Position numbers and translations under genes: made by a program
Part shown: piece by piece, positions 1 through 8,389 of the stretch
How the letters are laid out: every line of letters begins with the position of its first letter
Numbering within the stretch: position 1 is the stretch's first letter
The notes under the pieces: model-generated
What the model saw: only the letters and a program-made list of their open reading frames with translations
The model's database searches: none
What the model was told of the DNA's origin: nothing
DNA from: Halobacillus yeomjeoni
Lineage (GTDB): Bacteria; Bacillota; Bacilli; Bacillales; Halobacillaceae
Length of the DNA: 64,000 bases
Assembly (NCBI RefSeq): GCF_020171525.1
Contig: NZ_JAIVAI010000001.1
Coordinates: 1,488,001-1,552,000 of the forward strand
Direction: 5' to 3'

Positions 1-200
1 ACTTGGTCAGCCTGGTGGACTTCCTTTGCAGCCTGAATCAACGCTTTTGAAGGCATGCAACCGTAATGGAGGCAGTCACCGCCGAGTTCGGGCTTTCTTT
101 CGATCAAGGCCACGTCAGCTCCAAAACTGGCAGCTCCAGCGGCTACCGTCAAACCACCAGACCCTCCACCGATGACCGCCAACTGATACTCAAAATTCAT
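1..200 (-). CDS. FAD-dependent pyridine nucleotide-disulfide oxidoreductase (N-terminal part, cut by window edge)
   Basis: Only the first 66 codons lie in the window. The translation shows a Rossmann FAD-binding motif GGGSGG at residues 11-16 and the redox-active disulfide motif GGDCLHYGCMPSK with Cys43 and Cys48, as in the dihydrolipoamide dehydrogenase/mercuric reductase family. Such flavoenzymes pass electrons between NAD(P)H and a disulfide substrate. The start codon overlaps the stop of the DUF1499 gene upstream (ATGA), so the two are probably translationally coupled. The exact substrate cannot be told from the N-terminus; a mercuric-reductase-like or generic oxidoreductase role is equally possible. 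Confidence 0.85.
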   Translation of the reverse strand, partial: MNFEYQLAVIGGGSGGLTVAAGAASFGADVALIERKPELGGDCLHYGCMPSKALIQAAKEVHQADQ

Positions 201-598
201 GAAGACATTTCCCCTTTTTTATGTGATAGATATAATTCGGAAAATGTCTCCATTCTTTTACGATTGGCTCCAAGATCTGAATAACCGACCCTGGAAGCAG
301 ATCGAAAATGAACAAGTTGAGCATCTTGATCGAAATAAAATTCGACATCATCCTTGAATCCGATCAACTTAGTTTTGGAAATCACGTGAAAGTAATTTCC
401 ATCTTCCACCTCTATCGTTGTTCGATCCATTTGATTAAGTATTTGTCTTACATATGTTTTGGTCTCTTCTAAATCTCCGTTGAATGGGAGTGGCTCCAGG
501 CGCTTTTCCTCATCCGTCTCTTGTGTCGAGACACAATTCGGTGATTTCGGGCATGCAGCCAGTTCACCGTTTTTCACCCCATGGAAGGACTTTGTCAT
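197..598 (-). CDS. DUF1499 family protein
   Basis: This 133-residue soluble protein carries the family hallmark CPKSPNCVST near residues 16-25, followed by an alpha/beta domain. DUF1499 proteins have no established biochemical function. An AAGGAGGT ribosome site sits about 10 nt before the ATG. The gene overlaps the downstream oxidoreductase gene by an ATGA junction, so the two likely form an operon, and a shared redox role is a guess only. No signal peptide or membrane segment is seen. Confidence 0.75.
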   Translation of the reverse strand: MTKSFHGVKNGELAACPKSPNCVSTQETDEEKRLEPLPFNGDLEETKTYVRQILNQMDRTTIEVEDGNYFHVISKTKLIGFKDDVEFYFDQDAQLVHFRSASRVGYSDLGANRKRMETFSELYLSHKKGEMSS

Positions 599-652
599 AA
601 GTGAAAATACCTCCTTTTTCTATACCCTACCTTTATATTCACCGATTTGACA

Positions 653-683
653 ACAAAAAAACACTCCTATGTGTAAGGAGTGT
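653..683 (-). terminator. Intrinsic terminator after rsgI
   Basis: An 8-bp perfect stem (ACACTCCT/AGGAGTGT, 661-668 with 676-683) is followed on the minus strand by a run of T. It lies just downstream of the rsgI stop codon. Confidence 0.8.
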
Positions 684-687
684 AATC

Positions 688-1737
688 TTAATTACTATTC
701 TCTATGTTTTTATGATCGGTGATTCCTTTTTTTATCTGCTTATCAAGTTTCTGCTGTGTTGCTGGTTTATTTTCAGCAGGCGTCGGCACCTCTTCCACAA
801 TAACCGAACTATTTTTTTCATTTGAGTGAATTTCTTGTTTGGACGGCTTATGTTCTTGAGTGTGATTACTCTTTTTCTTGCTGCTATGCTTCTGCTCTGC
901 TGATTTTTGGATTTTATCTTTGTATGTCATAACCCGTTGTTTTTCAAGTAAAGACCGGTTGATTTGAATTCCTTTCACCTGAGTGGAAGGATCTTCTTCT
1001 TTATAAAACGATTGAATGATTTCTTTGTCTTTCTCTTTAATCGTTACAGGAACCGGTTCACTTTCCGCTTCTGTTTCATTTTTTTCTTTTATACGGTCTG
1101 CCATGAACTGATTGACGGATTGGTTCTTTTCATTCGCTTTTTGACGAATCTGATCAGGGACAAGGAATGTAGTGACTGACCAGTCAGCGGATTGGTCGAC
1201 TAAGTAAGCCTCCATTTGCTGGGAAACTTGATCGGATTGTATGGTATCTTTGTAGCTGATTCCTATCAATACTTGTTTTTCGGAATTCACATATCCTTGT
1301 TCCTGACTTAAACGTATCAATTCAAAAGCAACCTCAGAGGCATCTTTTTTCTTCCATTTTGTCATCATGGAGACTATTTCACTGGCTTCATCATTTTTAG
1401 GATCGATACCTAATACTTGCATCTTTTCATTGATTTCAAGTTCAACACTGGGGTTGATATCTATATTTACATAAGCATAGGTTTGATTATTTCCATACCA
1501 TGACCAGATTGGAAGGATTGCTAAAAGGAAGGCTAGTGCGACAGCCGCTATTTTATAAGGACTGTTGTGGACCATTTTTGTCCATACCACCCTCATCTTT
1601 GGCTCGGAAATGGATTCGAATTGAACCTCCATTCCCATTTCAGCTCCTTCTATTCGTTTTGCTCGATGGAACTGACCATCATTGGTCATGATAATCATGT
1701 AACGTTTTTTCTGCTCCATAACAATACCTTTTCTCAC
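688..1737 (-). CDS. rsgI: Anti-sigma-I factor RsgI family protein
   Basis: The 349-residue protein has a cytoplasmic N-terminal RsgI domain (about 1-60), one membrane segment (about 61-80, KIAAVALAFLLAILPIWSWY) and an extracytoplasmic part. That part starts with YVNIDINPSVELEIN; the Asn-Pro bond in this motif is the known autoproteolysis site of RsgI proteins. The C-terminal 130 residues are lysine/glutamate-rich and low complexity, with no carbohydrate-binding module. RsgI holds sigma-I at the membrane until regulated proteolysis. The GTG start at 1737 overlaps the sigI stop (GTGA) and gives the N-terminus MRKGIV, close to the B. subtilis form. An internal ATG at 1719 is the alternative start. 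Confidence 0.9.
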   Translation of the reverse strand: MRKGIVMEQKKRYMIIMTNDGQFHRAKRIEGAEMGMEVQFESISEPKMRVVWTKMVHNSPYKIAAVALAFLLAILPIWSWYGNNQTYAYVNIDINPSVELEINEKMQVLGIDPKNDEASEIVSMMTKWKKKDASEVAFELIRLSQEQGYVNSEKQVLIGISYKDTIQSDQVSQQMEAYLVDQSADWSVTTFLVPDQIRQKANEKNQSVNQFMADRIKEKNETEAESEPVPVTIKEKDKEIIQSFYKEEDPSTQVKGIQINRSLLEKQRVMTYKDKIQKSAEQKHSSKKKSNHTQEHKPSKQEIHSNEKNSSVIVEEVPTPAENKPATQQKLDKQIKKGITDHKNIENSN

Positions 1738-2474
1738 ACACCCACCCCTTTCAGGTAATCGTTTAAGTAAACATAATCGCCATTAAAGATGAGCACTAGT
1801 GCGATGATGAATTTGCGATTTCTTTCAAGCGTCTTCTTACTGACCTCAACCTTGTCAACCAGGTCCTTGATCGGTAAGCGTCCTTTCTCTAAGACCTTTT
1901 CACGCAGATGTGGATCTTGAAAGACTAGACGAGCGACTTCTACAGCTGACTCCCTTGCATCTCTATGCTTCGGGGACGCTTCAATCAAATCATCAAAGGT
2001 AAGCTTGTACTTTTTCAATTCAGCATGAAATTCAGCTATTTCTTGTTTCCGGTACCAGGATTCTGTATCCAACTGGTATCGGTCTTTAGCCGCTGCCACT
2101 TCAGAAGGGTTTTCCATTTGTTCTTCTTCATATACTTCTTCATCAAGCGAAGTGACAACAGGATGCTTCTGTTCATTCCTTATATGGTCAATGACTTTGC
2201 GCTTGATCACCAGGCGCGCAAACGAAAGAAATGAACTTCCTTTTTCACAGGAATAGGCTTGGATGGCTTCGTTAAAAGCTAAGAGCCCTATACTGAATTC
2301 ATCATCTTTTAATGGATCGATATACCGTTTACAAACTTCAGAAACACTTTTGGCGATAAAAGGTTGATACTGTTTGAGTATTGCGTTTCGAGTTTCGTCA
2401 TCCCCGTCTTTGGCTGATGCCACTTGATCATCCAGGGAGGTGTCCTGCTTGTTGTTTACTAAGCGTCTGATCAA
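1734..2474 (-). CDS. sigI: RNA polymerase sigma factor SigI
   Basis: This is a sigma-70-like factor of the SigI family, about 246 residues. The N-terminal half has a region-2-like helix set (DDEFSIGLLAFNEAIQAY, then SFLSFARLVIKRKVIDHIR), and the C-terminal half carries the SigI-specific DNA-binding domain ending KTLERNRKFIIALVLIFNG. In Bacillus, SigI responds to heat and cell-wall stress. The open frame extends to a GTG at 2483 that lies inside the ribosome site. The TTG at 2474 has GGAGG at proper spacing and is preferred. The gene is co-transcribed with rsgI, which it overlaps by 4 nt. Confidence 0.92.
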   Translation of the reverse strand: MIRRLVNNKQDTSLDDQVASAKDGDDETRNAILKQYQPFIAKSVSEVCKRYIDPLKDDEFSIGLLAFNEAIQAYSCEKGSSFLSFARLVIKRKVIDHIRNEQKHPVVTSLDEEVYEEEQMENPSEVAAAKDRYQLDTESWYRKQEIAEFHAELKKYKLTFDDLIEASPKHRDARESAVEVARLVFQDPHLREKVLEKGRLPIKDLVDKVEVSKKTLERNRKFIIALVLIFNGDYVYLNDYLKGVGV

Positions 2475-2501
2475 CCTTATCACCTCCAGCCTTTACATGA
2501 T

Positions 2502-2529
2502 TTCGCAATCAAAAAGCGATTTTTGGGCG
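2502..2529 (-). promoter_or_regulatory. Candidate sigma-I autoregulatory promoter
   Basis: On the minus strand upstream of sigI, the sequence CGCCCAAAAA is followed about 15 nt later by CGAA. This resembles the C-rich plus A-tract -35 and CGAA -10 of sigma-I promoters. The predicted transcript would start about 20 nt before the TTG start of sigI. The match is by eye only. Confidence 0.4.
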
Positions 2530-2662
2530 TATTTTTATTTTTTGTTTCATTTGTATTACAAATCTGTATCAACCAAAGTCTCTAAAGTCGAATTTTCACT
2601 TTCATGAGTGAAAGGTGTCAGGTATTGTATCGAGCATGACCATTTTACTGAATTGAACAAAA

Positions 2663-2841
2663 TAGGTCTACCACACTAGGTTTACATTTTGTTAAATATA
2701 GATTTCAAAAAATAAGGCTTATTACTCATTAAACACCAGTAGTGTAAGGTCATCTAATTCTGAAAACGTTACAATAGGTCTTAGGTCTTGATTCTAAAAC
2801 CCAACTCAAGTATAGGTTTATCCATCAGTAGAATAGGTTAA
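2663..2841 (+). repeat. Six-copy TAGGTYTW octamer array
   Basis: Copies of TAGGTCTA or close variants occur at 2663, 2677, 2775, 2782, 2813 and 2834, all in the same orientation, within the 400-bp gap between sigI and the reductase gene. Two copies touch the -35 and -10 of the candidate promoter at 2788-2816. The pattern suggests a regulator that binds direct repeats, but no known regulator is recognised. Confidence 0.45.
2788..2816 (+). promoter_or_regulatory. Candidate sigma-A promoter of the reductase gene
   Basis: TTGATT, a 17-nt spacer and TATAGG are found 66-94 bases before the start codon at 2882. Octamer repeats overlap both boxes. Confidence 0.45.
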
Positions 2842-2881
2842 ATTTCTTGTGTAGATGCCTGAACAAAACGGAGGTTCAAAA

Positions 2882-3499
2882 ATGAAGGCTGTCCTTTTGA
2901 ATTGCAGTTTAGAAAAAGGAACAAAAATTACAGATACAGAAAAACTTTTGGATCAATCTGCGAAGATTTTTCAAAAAGAAAAGATAGATGTGGAGAGAAT
3001 TCACTTAAGAGATTTCGATATAAAATTCGGAATTACATCCCGCTTGGATAGTGATGACGACTGGCCTTTCATCTTTGAAAAGATTGTCGGAGCGGATGTC
3101 ATCATTTTAGCCACCCCGATAGCCATGGGAGATAAAAGCAGTCTCGCTTCTTTGATTCTGGAAAGGCTTCAAGGCTATCATCAAATGAAAAACCGAAAAG
3201 GTCAGGGGATCTTTTACAATAAAGTAGGCGGAATCATTGTAGCTGATGGTGAAGATGAAGGTTCACGTGCAGCAGCTCAGTCCATGCATTACCGCCTGTC
3301 CATGCTTGGATTCACCCTCCCCCCACATGCAAGCGCTGTTTGCAGCGTATCAGGTGATAAGAATTGGGAGCACGTTGTAAGCGATGTGACCCGAATGACC
3401 TACAATTCCCTCTATTTCGCGGAATTGCTTGAATTCCACCCTATCCCAGTGGTAGGAAACCGCATAGAAGAAACGAAAAGAGTGCCTCGGGAGAGTTGA
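2882..3499 (+). CDS. Flavodoxin-fold NAD(P)H-dependent oxidoreductase (FMN reductase-like)
   Basis: The roughly 205-residue protein starts MKAVLLNCSLEKGTK, the beta-strand plus phosphate-binding loop of the flavodoxin-like FMN reductase family. It continues with the DVIILATPIAMGDKSS segment that usually lines the flavin and dimer interface. It probably reduces flavins, quinones or azo compounds with NAD(P)H; the substrate is not deducible. An in-frame ATG at 2855 exists, but the ribosome site GGAGGT directly precedes the ATG at 2882, which is chosen. The gene stands alone and is followed by a terminator. Confidence 0.8.
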   Translation: MKAVLLNCSLEKGTKITDTEKLLDQSAKIFQKEKIDVERIHLRDFDIKFGITSRLDSDDDWPFIFEKIVGADVIILATPIAMGDKSSLASLILERLQGYHQMKNRKGQGIFYNKVGGIIVADGEDEGSRAAAQSMHYRLSMLGFTLPPHASAVCSVSGDKNWEHVVSDVTRMTYNSLYFAELLEFHPIPVVGNRIEETKRVPRES

Positions 3500-3513
3500 T
3501 CTTCGAGGCACTC
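3480..3513. terminator. Bidirectional terminator between convergent genes
   Basis: A 10-bp inverted repeat (GAGTGCCTCG/CGAGGCACTC) overlaps the 3' end of the reductase gene and lies just before the 3' end of the protease gene. Confidence 0.65.
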
Positions 3514-3515
3514 TT

Positions 3516-4337
3516 TCAGTTTCTGACCTTTTCATAATAGTAATCAATAGGAACAGCTAATCCAACCTTACCTTCGACCTCGTCTCTCAAGGTCGCAAAC
3601 ACTACTCCTATGACTCTTCCTTCCTCATTAATCACAGGACTTCCAGAGTTTCCTCTGTATATGGGCGCCTTTAACATAAGAACCGGTTGATTCCAACTAT
3701 TGAGTTGTTTGTAACCGATGATTTCTCCCTGATTGGCAATACCGGTAAATCGCAACGGGTTACCAATGAAAGATATGTGTTCATTCTCTTCAAAATGAGT
3801 CTTATTTGCCAGCTTTAAATATGGGAAAGAATCACCACTCGCTTTAAGGACAGCTAAGTCCACCTCAGGAAACTGGTGAACAACCTCAGCCTCAAATAGG
3901 CCTTGATCCGGAAATGCGACTGCAATCCTTTTCTTTCCTTCTATGACATGGTGGTTGGTCAAGATTGTTCCATCCTCAGAAATAGAAAAACCGGTCCCCC
4001 TGCTCTGTCCTGCTTCCACTACGACGACGGCATCCTTATACCTCTTAATTTCGTCATCTGTAGAAAGTTCAGCAGAGGTCTTCAAAAAATCAACCACAGG
4101 GATGGAAAAGGTGTTAGGAAGAACTGCAATGACATTGGTGACCATCATGATGGCAATCAACCAAAAAATCCATTTCGGAAATGGACGTTTGGTTGAACGT
4201 TTTTCTTTGTCCATCCTGTCTTTTTCCCAAGCTTTTCTTTTCTCATCTTCTATGATTTCAAGAAGCTCCTCGTCATCAATTTCTTCATAAAGGTCCTCAT
4301 CGATAATATCTTTTTTGTCATTTTCATGATCGAACAT
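3516..4337 (-). CDS. Membrane-anchored HtrA-like trypsin-type serine protease
   Basis: A very acidic cytoplasmic N-terminus of about 50 residues is followed by one membrane helix (about residues 56-75) and an extracytoplasmic chymotrypsin-fold domain. The catalytic triad is visible: His in TNHHVIEG, Asp in PEVDLAVL and Ser in YRGNSGSPV. There is no C-terminal PDZ domain, so the protein is shorter than classical HtrA/DegP and resembles the PDZ-less trypsin-like peptidases of Bacilli. It likely cleaves misfolded or regulatory proteins at the cell surface. GGAGG lies 8 nt before the ATG at 4337; an upstream in-frame ATG at 4352 precedes the ribosome site and is not used. Confidence 0.85.
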   Translation of the reverse strand: MFDHENDKKDIIDEDLYEEIDDEELLEIIEDEKRKAWEKDRMDKEKRSTKRPFPKWIFWLIAIMMVTNVIAVLPNTFSIPVVDFLKTSAELSTDDEIKRYKDAVVVVEAGQSRGTGFSISEDGTILTNHHVIEGKKRIAVAFPDQGLFEAEVVHQFPEVDLAVLKASGDSFPYLKLANKTHFEENEHISFIGNPLRFTGIANQGEIIGYKQLNSWNQPVLMLKAPIYRGNSGSPVINEEGRVIGVVFATLRDEVEGKVGLAVPIDYYYEKVRN

Positions 4338-4369
4338 GGGCGGATCCTCCATAAAACGATAGTGAGAAG

Positions 4370-6400
4370 CTACATGGCGTTGGCTTTCGCTCCCCTTTGC
4401 TGCATCTGGTACATTTTATAATAATGTCCCTGCAATGCTATCAAGCGCTGATGTGTTCCTCGTTCCACTATTGTACCATGATTAAGGACGAAAATTTGGT
4501 CTGCCTGCTGTATTGTGGAGAGTCTATGGGCAATGACAAGGGTCGTTCTGCCTTGTTTTAGCACCTCCAACGCATTTTGAATCATCTGTTCTGTTTCCGT
4601 ATCGATATTAGCGGTAGCCTCATCCAATATCAAGATCGCTGGATCAAAAGCCAGGGCACGGGCAAATGAAATCAATTGTCTTTCACCCATCGAAAGGGAT
4701 TCTCCTCTTTCATTCAGCGGGGTATCATATCCATGCCCGAGCTTTTCTATAAATCGATCAGCACCGACAGCTTTCAACGCGTTTATTGCCATTTCCCGGG
4801 AAATACGAGCATCATTCATCGTTACATTCGACAGGATCGTTCCTTTGTACAAAAAGGGATCTTGAAGAACAATTCCCATATGACTTCTCACTTGCTGCCG
4901 TGACCACTTCCGTGTATCACCCCCATCAATATAAACACTGCCTCTTTGTGGGTCATAAAACCGGAACAACAAATTCATAATGGAACTTTTCCCTGATCCT
5001 GTGTGCCCTACAAAAGCGGCTGTCTCTCCCTTATTCACTTGAAAAGAAATATCCTTTAAAACATCATTCTTTCCGTCGTAAGCAAAGCGGACCTCTTCAA
5101 ATTTAATATTTCCTTCAAATCTTGGAATGGAATCCAAGTCCAATTCTTCCTCTTCCTCATCTAAGAGATCAAAGACTCTCGTTGCTGCGACTCTAGCAAC
5201 TTCCAGTTGTGGCAGTTGATTGACGAGGTCTGTCACAGGCTGGAACAATCGATTCAAGTAGTCGACAAATGCATAAAGAACACCGACCGTCACGATTCCT
5301 TCCGCTCCTAATGATGACGACCCAAAATACCAAATCAACCCGACTAACGTCAGGTTCCTCAGTGTATTTACGAGGTTATAAGAGGTCAATGCGCTTAAGC
5401 GAACCAACTTTCTTTGGTAGGTGAAATGCCTTTTATTCAATTCTTCGAATTCATCAGATGTCTGCTTTTCCTGCCCGAAAGCCTGGATGATGGACATCCC
5501 TTGTATAGCTTCATTGATATTTCCATTCATATCACTCACAGTTGAGCGGACCACTTTGTTATATTTTCCACCGAAGTGTTTATATAATTTCGTCCACCCA
5601 TACAAAATAGGCAGGAGCACCAGGCACATCAAGGCCAGTTTAGCATCCAGCAAAAAGAGTGCTGCGAAAATTCCAGCCATGTAAAAGACACTGGTTACAA
5701 AAGTGGCCAGCACACGCTCATACAATTCCTTAATCGATTCAGTGTCATTGGTTACTCGTGCAACGATCTTCCCTGCTGGCTGATTCACGAAGAAACGATC
5801 AGGCAGACGCTGTATGTGGTTGAATAAATCGTCCCTCATCTTTTTGATGATTCGGTTGGAAGACTTTTGAAGAATGTACGTATGAGTAAATTGAAAAACA
5901 GACGCGATCAGCAATAATCCTATATAAACAGCGAGCAGGGCATATATAGAAGGAATCTCTGGTTTGAAAAACCCGTAAAGTTGTTGGAGGGAAAGCTTTT
6001 CTGCAAATCGTTCATAAGTCCGGTCAGGAGCTTCTATGATGATCTGATTCCCTTCCACCGTCCTACTGCCTTTTAATGGAACATTTCCTTCTACAAAATA
6101 ATAAGACCGGTCTACTTGGATAATCGTCATTACATCATTGAGTTCTTCAAGATCCGGCAGCCGATCTTCCCTCATATACACCTCCCCGTTAAATGTTACG
6201 GACCCTTCCCTGTCCTCCGATACTTGATACCATTGGTCTTCGATCCCGACGATGTGTTCATCAATGACTCGCTTGGCAATAAAAGGACCCGTCAACTCAA
6301 GGGAGACAGCTAATATCAGGCACAATACCCCGATGGATATGTTTTTTCGGTAATTCCATGCATAATCGAATAATCGTCGCTCTGTTGTTTTTACAGTCAT
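4370..6400 (-). CDS. bmrD: Heterodimeric ABC exporter subunit, ATP-binding/permease (BmrD/YheH-like)
   Basis: The 676-residue fusion has six predicted membrane helices followed by an ATPase domain. A hydrophilic insertion (about residues 35-130) sits between the first two helices, matching the extracellular domain of BmrD, and the length fits B. subtilis BmrD. The ATPase has Walker A GHTGSGKSS, a canonical Walker B with catalytic Glu (ILDEATANID) and an altered signature LSMGERQL instead of LSGGQ. This asymmetry is typical of heterodimeric multidrug exporters. The start overlaps the stop of the partner gene by ATGA, so the subunits are translationally coupled. The substrate is inferred to be antibiotics or other amphiphiles. 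Confidence 0.88.
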   Translation of the reverse strand: MTVKTTERRLFDYAWNYRKNISIGVLCLILAVSLELTGPFIAKRVIDEHIVGIEDQWYQVSEDREGSVTFNGEVYMREDRLPDLEELNDVMTIIQVDRSYYFVEGNVPLKGSRTVEGNQIIIEAPDRTYERFAEKLSLQQLYGFFKPEIPSIYALLAVYIGLLLIASVFQFTHTYILQKSSNRIIKKMRDDLFNHIQRLPDRFFVNQPAGKIVARVTNDTESIKELYERVLATFVTSVFYMAGIFAALFLLDAKLALMCLVLLPILYGWTKLYKHFGGKYNKVVRSTVSDMNGNINEAIQGMSIIQAFGQEKQTSDEFEELNKRHFTYQRKLVRLSALTSYNLVNTLRNLTLVGLIWYFGSSSLGAEGIVTVGVLYAFVDYLNRLFQPVTDLVNQLPQLEVARVAATRVFDLLDEEEEELDLDSIPRFEGNIKFEEVRFAYDGKNDVLKDISFQVNKGETAAFVGHTGSGKSSIMNLLFRFYDPQRGSVYIDGGDTRKWSRQQVRSHMGIVLQDPFLYKGTILSNVTMNDARISREMAINALKAVGADRFIEKLGHGYDTPLNERGESLSMGERQLISFARALAFDPAILILDEATANIDTETEQMIQNALEVLKQGRTTLVIAHRLSTIQQADQIFVLNHGTIVERGTHQRLIALQGHYYKMYQMQQRGAKANAM

Positions 6401-8145
6401 GAATGATCACCCCCACTCTCCAACTGCTGTCGTTCGTACTGCTCACAATACCACCCTTTATGTCCAATCAATTGATCATGTGTACCTTCTTCTACGATTC
6501 TTCCCTCATCCAAAACGAGGATGTAATCTGCATGTGTGACAGCTGAAAGACGATGAGCGGCGATCAGTGTCGTCTTCCCCTTTCTTTCTTTTCTCAAATG
6601 ATCGATGATGTTTGATTCTGTCCTGCCATCGACAGCAGACATTGCATCATCAAGAATCAATATTTCTGGATCTTTGATAAAGGCTCTCGCTATAGAAACA
6701 CGCTGCTTCTGACCGCCTGATAATGTCACACCACTCTCTCCGACTTTAGTATCCAGACCATTTGGAAGAGCTTTGATATCTTCTAAAAAATGCGCAAACT
6801 CTAACACTTTATAGATTTCTTCATCCGTAGCAGCTTCCTTACCGAATTGAATATTTTCACGAATCGTTTTAGAAAATAACACTTGATTTTGAGGGACGTA
6901 CCCGATCCAATTCCGTGTTGTTTCAAGGTCCATATCTTCCAAAGGAGTATCATCGATAACCAAGGACCCTTTCAATCCTGGATACTCCCGTAAAAGCTGT
7001 TTAAAGAATGTCGTCTTTCCAGCTCCTGTTTTCCCTACGATTCCTATAGTTTCACCAGGTTTAATTGTGACATCGATTTCTTTCAACCCTTCCGTTTCGG
7101 CATCCGGATAACGGAAAGATACATTTCTGAAGTCAATCTTCCCTGGTCGCTCCAATTTTTTAGGGATCGAAGGTGTAAATACATCAGGCTGATAACTCAA
7201 GGTGTCATTTACGCGATCAAGTGATGCATTCCCCCGTTGCAAGACATTGATCAGTTCACCGACCGCAAACATCGGCCAGATCAACATACCTAAGTAAACA
7301 TTGAAAGATACCATTTCACCTAATGAAATCACATTTTGAAACACCAAAGCGGCTCCGTACCCTAATCCGATCGTATAGGATAATCCCACTAACACTTTGA
7401 TGGTAGGTTCAAATAGAGCATCGACTTTTGCGACCTTGACATTTTTTCCATACACGCGATCTGTCATCTCCTGAAAACGGCGGAAATCATTGTTTTCTTG
7501 AACAAATGCCCGCGAAACACGAATTCCTTTTACCGACTCCAGGACGTCATTGTTCATTTCTCCGAAAGCTGTTTGAGCAGCGGTAAACCTCTCATGAATG
7601 ACTTTTCCATATTTATTCATCGCAAAAGCCATGATCGGCAGTGGGAGAAGCGCTGCAAACGTAAGTTTCCAGCTGATTGTAAAACCCATTACAGCAATGA
7701 TCAGGAACATGAACATCGTCGAATCCACTAACGTAAGTATTCCGAATCCTGCTGTCATTGTTAAAGCTTTCAAATCGTTTGTCGCCCTTGCCATCAGATC
7801 CCCGGTTCTGTTCTTCCCGAAAAAGGTAGGAGTCATCTTCAAGAAATGGTTCATTAACTTCGACCTCATCGTTCGTTCCATAATTAACGCACCACTGAAC
7901 AAAGTATAATCCCACAAATAAGAAATAGAGTAACTGGCTGCGATTAACCCTCCGTAAAGGAGTATGATTTCCATTAACCTCTCTGAAGTCAATGTATTGA
8001 ACTGGATGGCATCGATGGCTGCACCTAATAGTTTGGGTGGAATCAATTCAATTGCGCTCCCAATAATCAAAGCTATAATTGCAAACGTATACCGTTTCCA
8101 ATAAATCTTGAAGAACCATCGTAATTTGTATAACACACTAAACAT
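6397..8145 (-). CDS. bmrC: Heterodimeric ABC exporter subunit, ATP-binding/permease (BmrC/YheI-like)
   Basis: The 582-residue half-transporter has six membrane helices and an ATPase domain with Walker A GKTGAGKTT and signature LSGGQKQR. In Walker B the catalytic Glu is replaced by Asp (ILDDAMSAVD). It is therefore the partner with the consensus signature but a weakened catalytic residue, complementary to the downstream subunit. The order, sizes and pairing match B. subtilis bmrC-bmrD. AAGGGGAG precedes the ATG. The 5' region holds a leader ORF and a terminator, so expression is probably controlled by attenuation. Confidence 0.88.
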   Translation of the reverse strand: MFSVLYKLRWFFKIYWKRYTFAIIALIIGSAIELIPPKLLGAAIDAIQFNTLTSERLMEIILLYGGLIAASYSISYLWDYTLFSGALIMERTMRSKLMNHFLKMTPTFFGKNRTGDLMARATNDLKALTMTAGFGILTLVDSTMFMFLIIAVMGFTISWKLTFAALLPLPIMAFAMNKYGKVIHERFTAAQTAFGEMNNDVLESVKGIRVSRAFVQENNDFRRFQEMTDRVYGKNVKVAKVDALFEPTIKVLVGLSYTIGLGYGAALVFQNVISLGEMVSFNVYLGMLIWPMFAVGELINVLQRGNASLDRVNDTLSYQPDVFTPSIPKKLERPGKIDFRNVSFRYPDAETEGLKEIDVTIKPGETIGIVGKTGAGKTTFFKQLLREYPGLKGSLVIDDTPLEDMDLETTRNWIGYVPQNQVLFSKTIRENIQFGKEAATDEEIYKVLEFAHFLEDIKALPNGLDTKVGESGVTLSGGQKQRVSIARAFIKDPEILILDDAMSAVDGRTESNIIDHLRKERKGKTTLIAAHRLSAVTHADYILVLDEGRIVEEGTHDQLIGHKGWYCEQYERQQLESGGDHS

Positions 8146-8198
8146 GCAAACTCCCCTTTCCGCCTACATCACTCCATTTTCTTCTAATTAAAATTCAA

Positions 8199-8226
8199 CA
8201 AAAAAACATACGTCCAAGACGTATGT
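8199..8226 (-). terminator. Attenuator terminator upstream of the ABC exporter operon
   Basis: A perfect 9-bp stem (ACATACGTC/GACGTATGT) with a 3-nt loop is followed by seven T on the minus strand. It lies between the leader ORF and bmrC within one transcription unit, so it must be read through for the exporter to be made. Confidence 0.85.
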
Positions 8227-8242
8227 TTTACACACAAAAAAG

Positions 8243-8339
8243 GACACGCGCTCATGACGTGACCAAACGAACGTTTTGAAATTATATGACACTTAACCTT
8301 TCATTACGCCAGTCACGAACCATATGAAATTAGCGTGTC
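8243..8339 (-). promoter_or_regulatory. Alternative RNA pairings in the exporter leader
   Basis: The leader-ORF segment GACACGC (8333-8339) can pair with GCGUGUC (8243-8249), which is followed by CCUUUUUU and would form a second terminator-like structure. The overlapping leader segment AUGACAC can instead pair with GUGUCAU (8286-8292). The two pairings exclude each other, and a ribosome on the leader ORF would block both. This supports ribosome-dependent attenuation, but the pairing was found by eye and not computed. Confidence 0.5.
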
Positions 8340-8360
8340 ATTCTGTAGGTGCTTTTTCAT
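8313..8360 (-). CDS. 15-residue leader peptide of the ABC exporter operon (BmrB-type)
   Basis: The ORF encodes MKKHLQNDTLISYGS. It has a strong ribosome site (AGAAGGAGG) and sits 22 nt after the predicted promoter -10 and upstream of an intrinsic terminator and bmrC. In B. subtilis the bmrCD operon is preceded by the leader bmrB, whose translation mediates attenuation and induction by ribosome-targeting antibiotics. This leader is much shorter than BmrB and shows no clear sequence similarity, so the functional equivalence is inference from position. Confidence 0.65.
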   Translation of the reverse strand: MKKHLQNDTLISYGS

Positions 8361-8389
8361 GGCCGCGACCTCCTTCTCAATGATTATTA

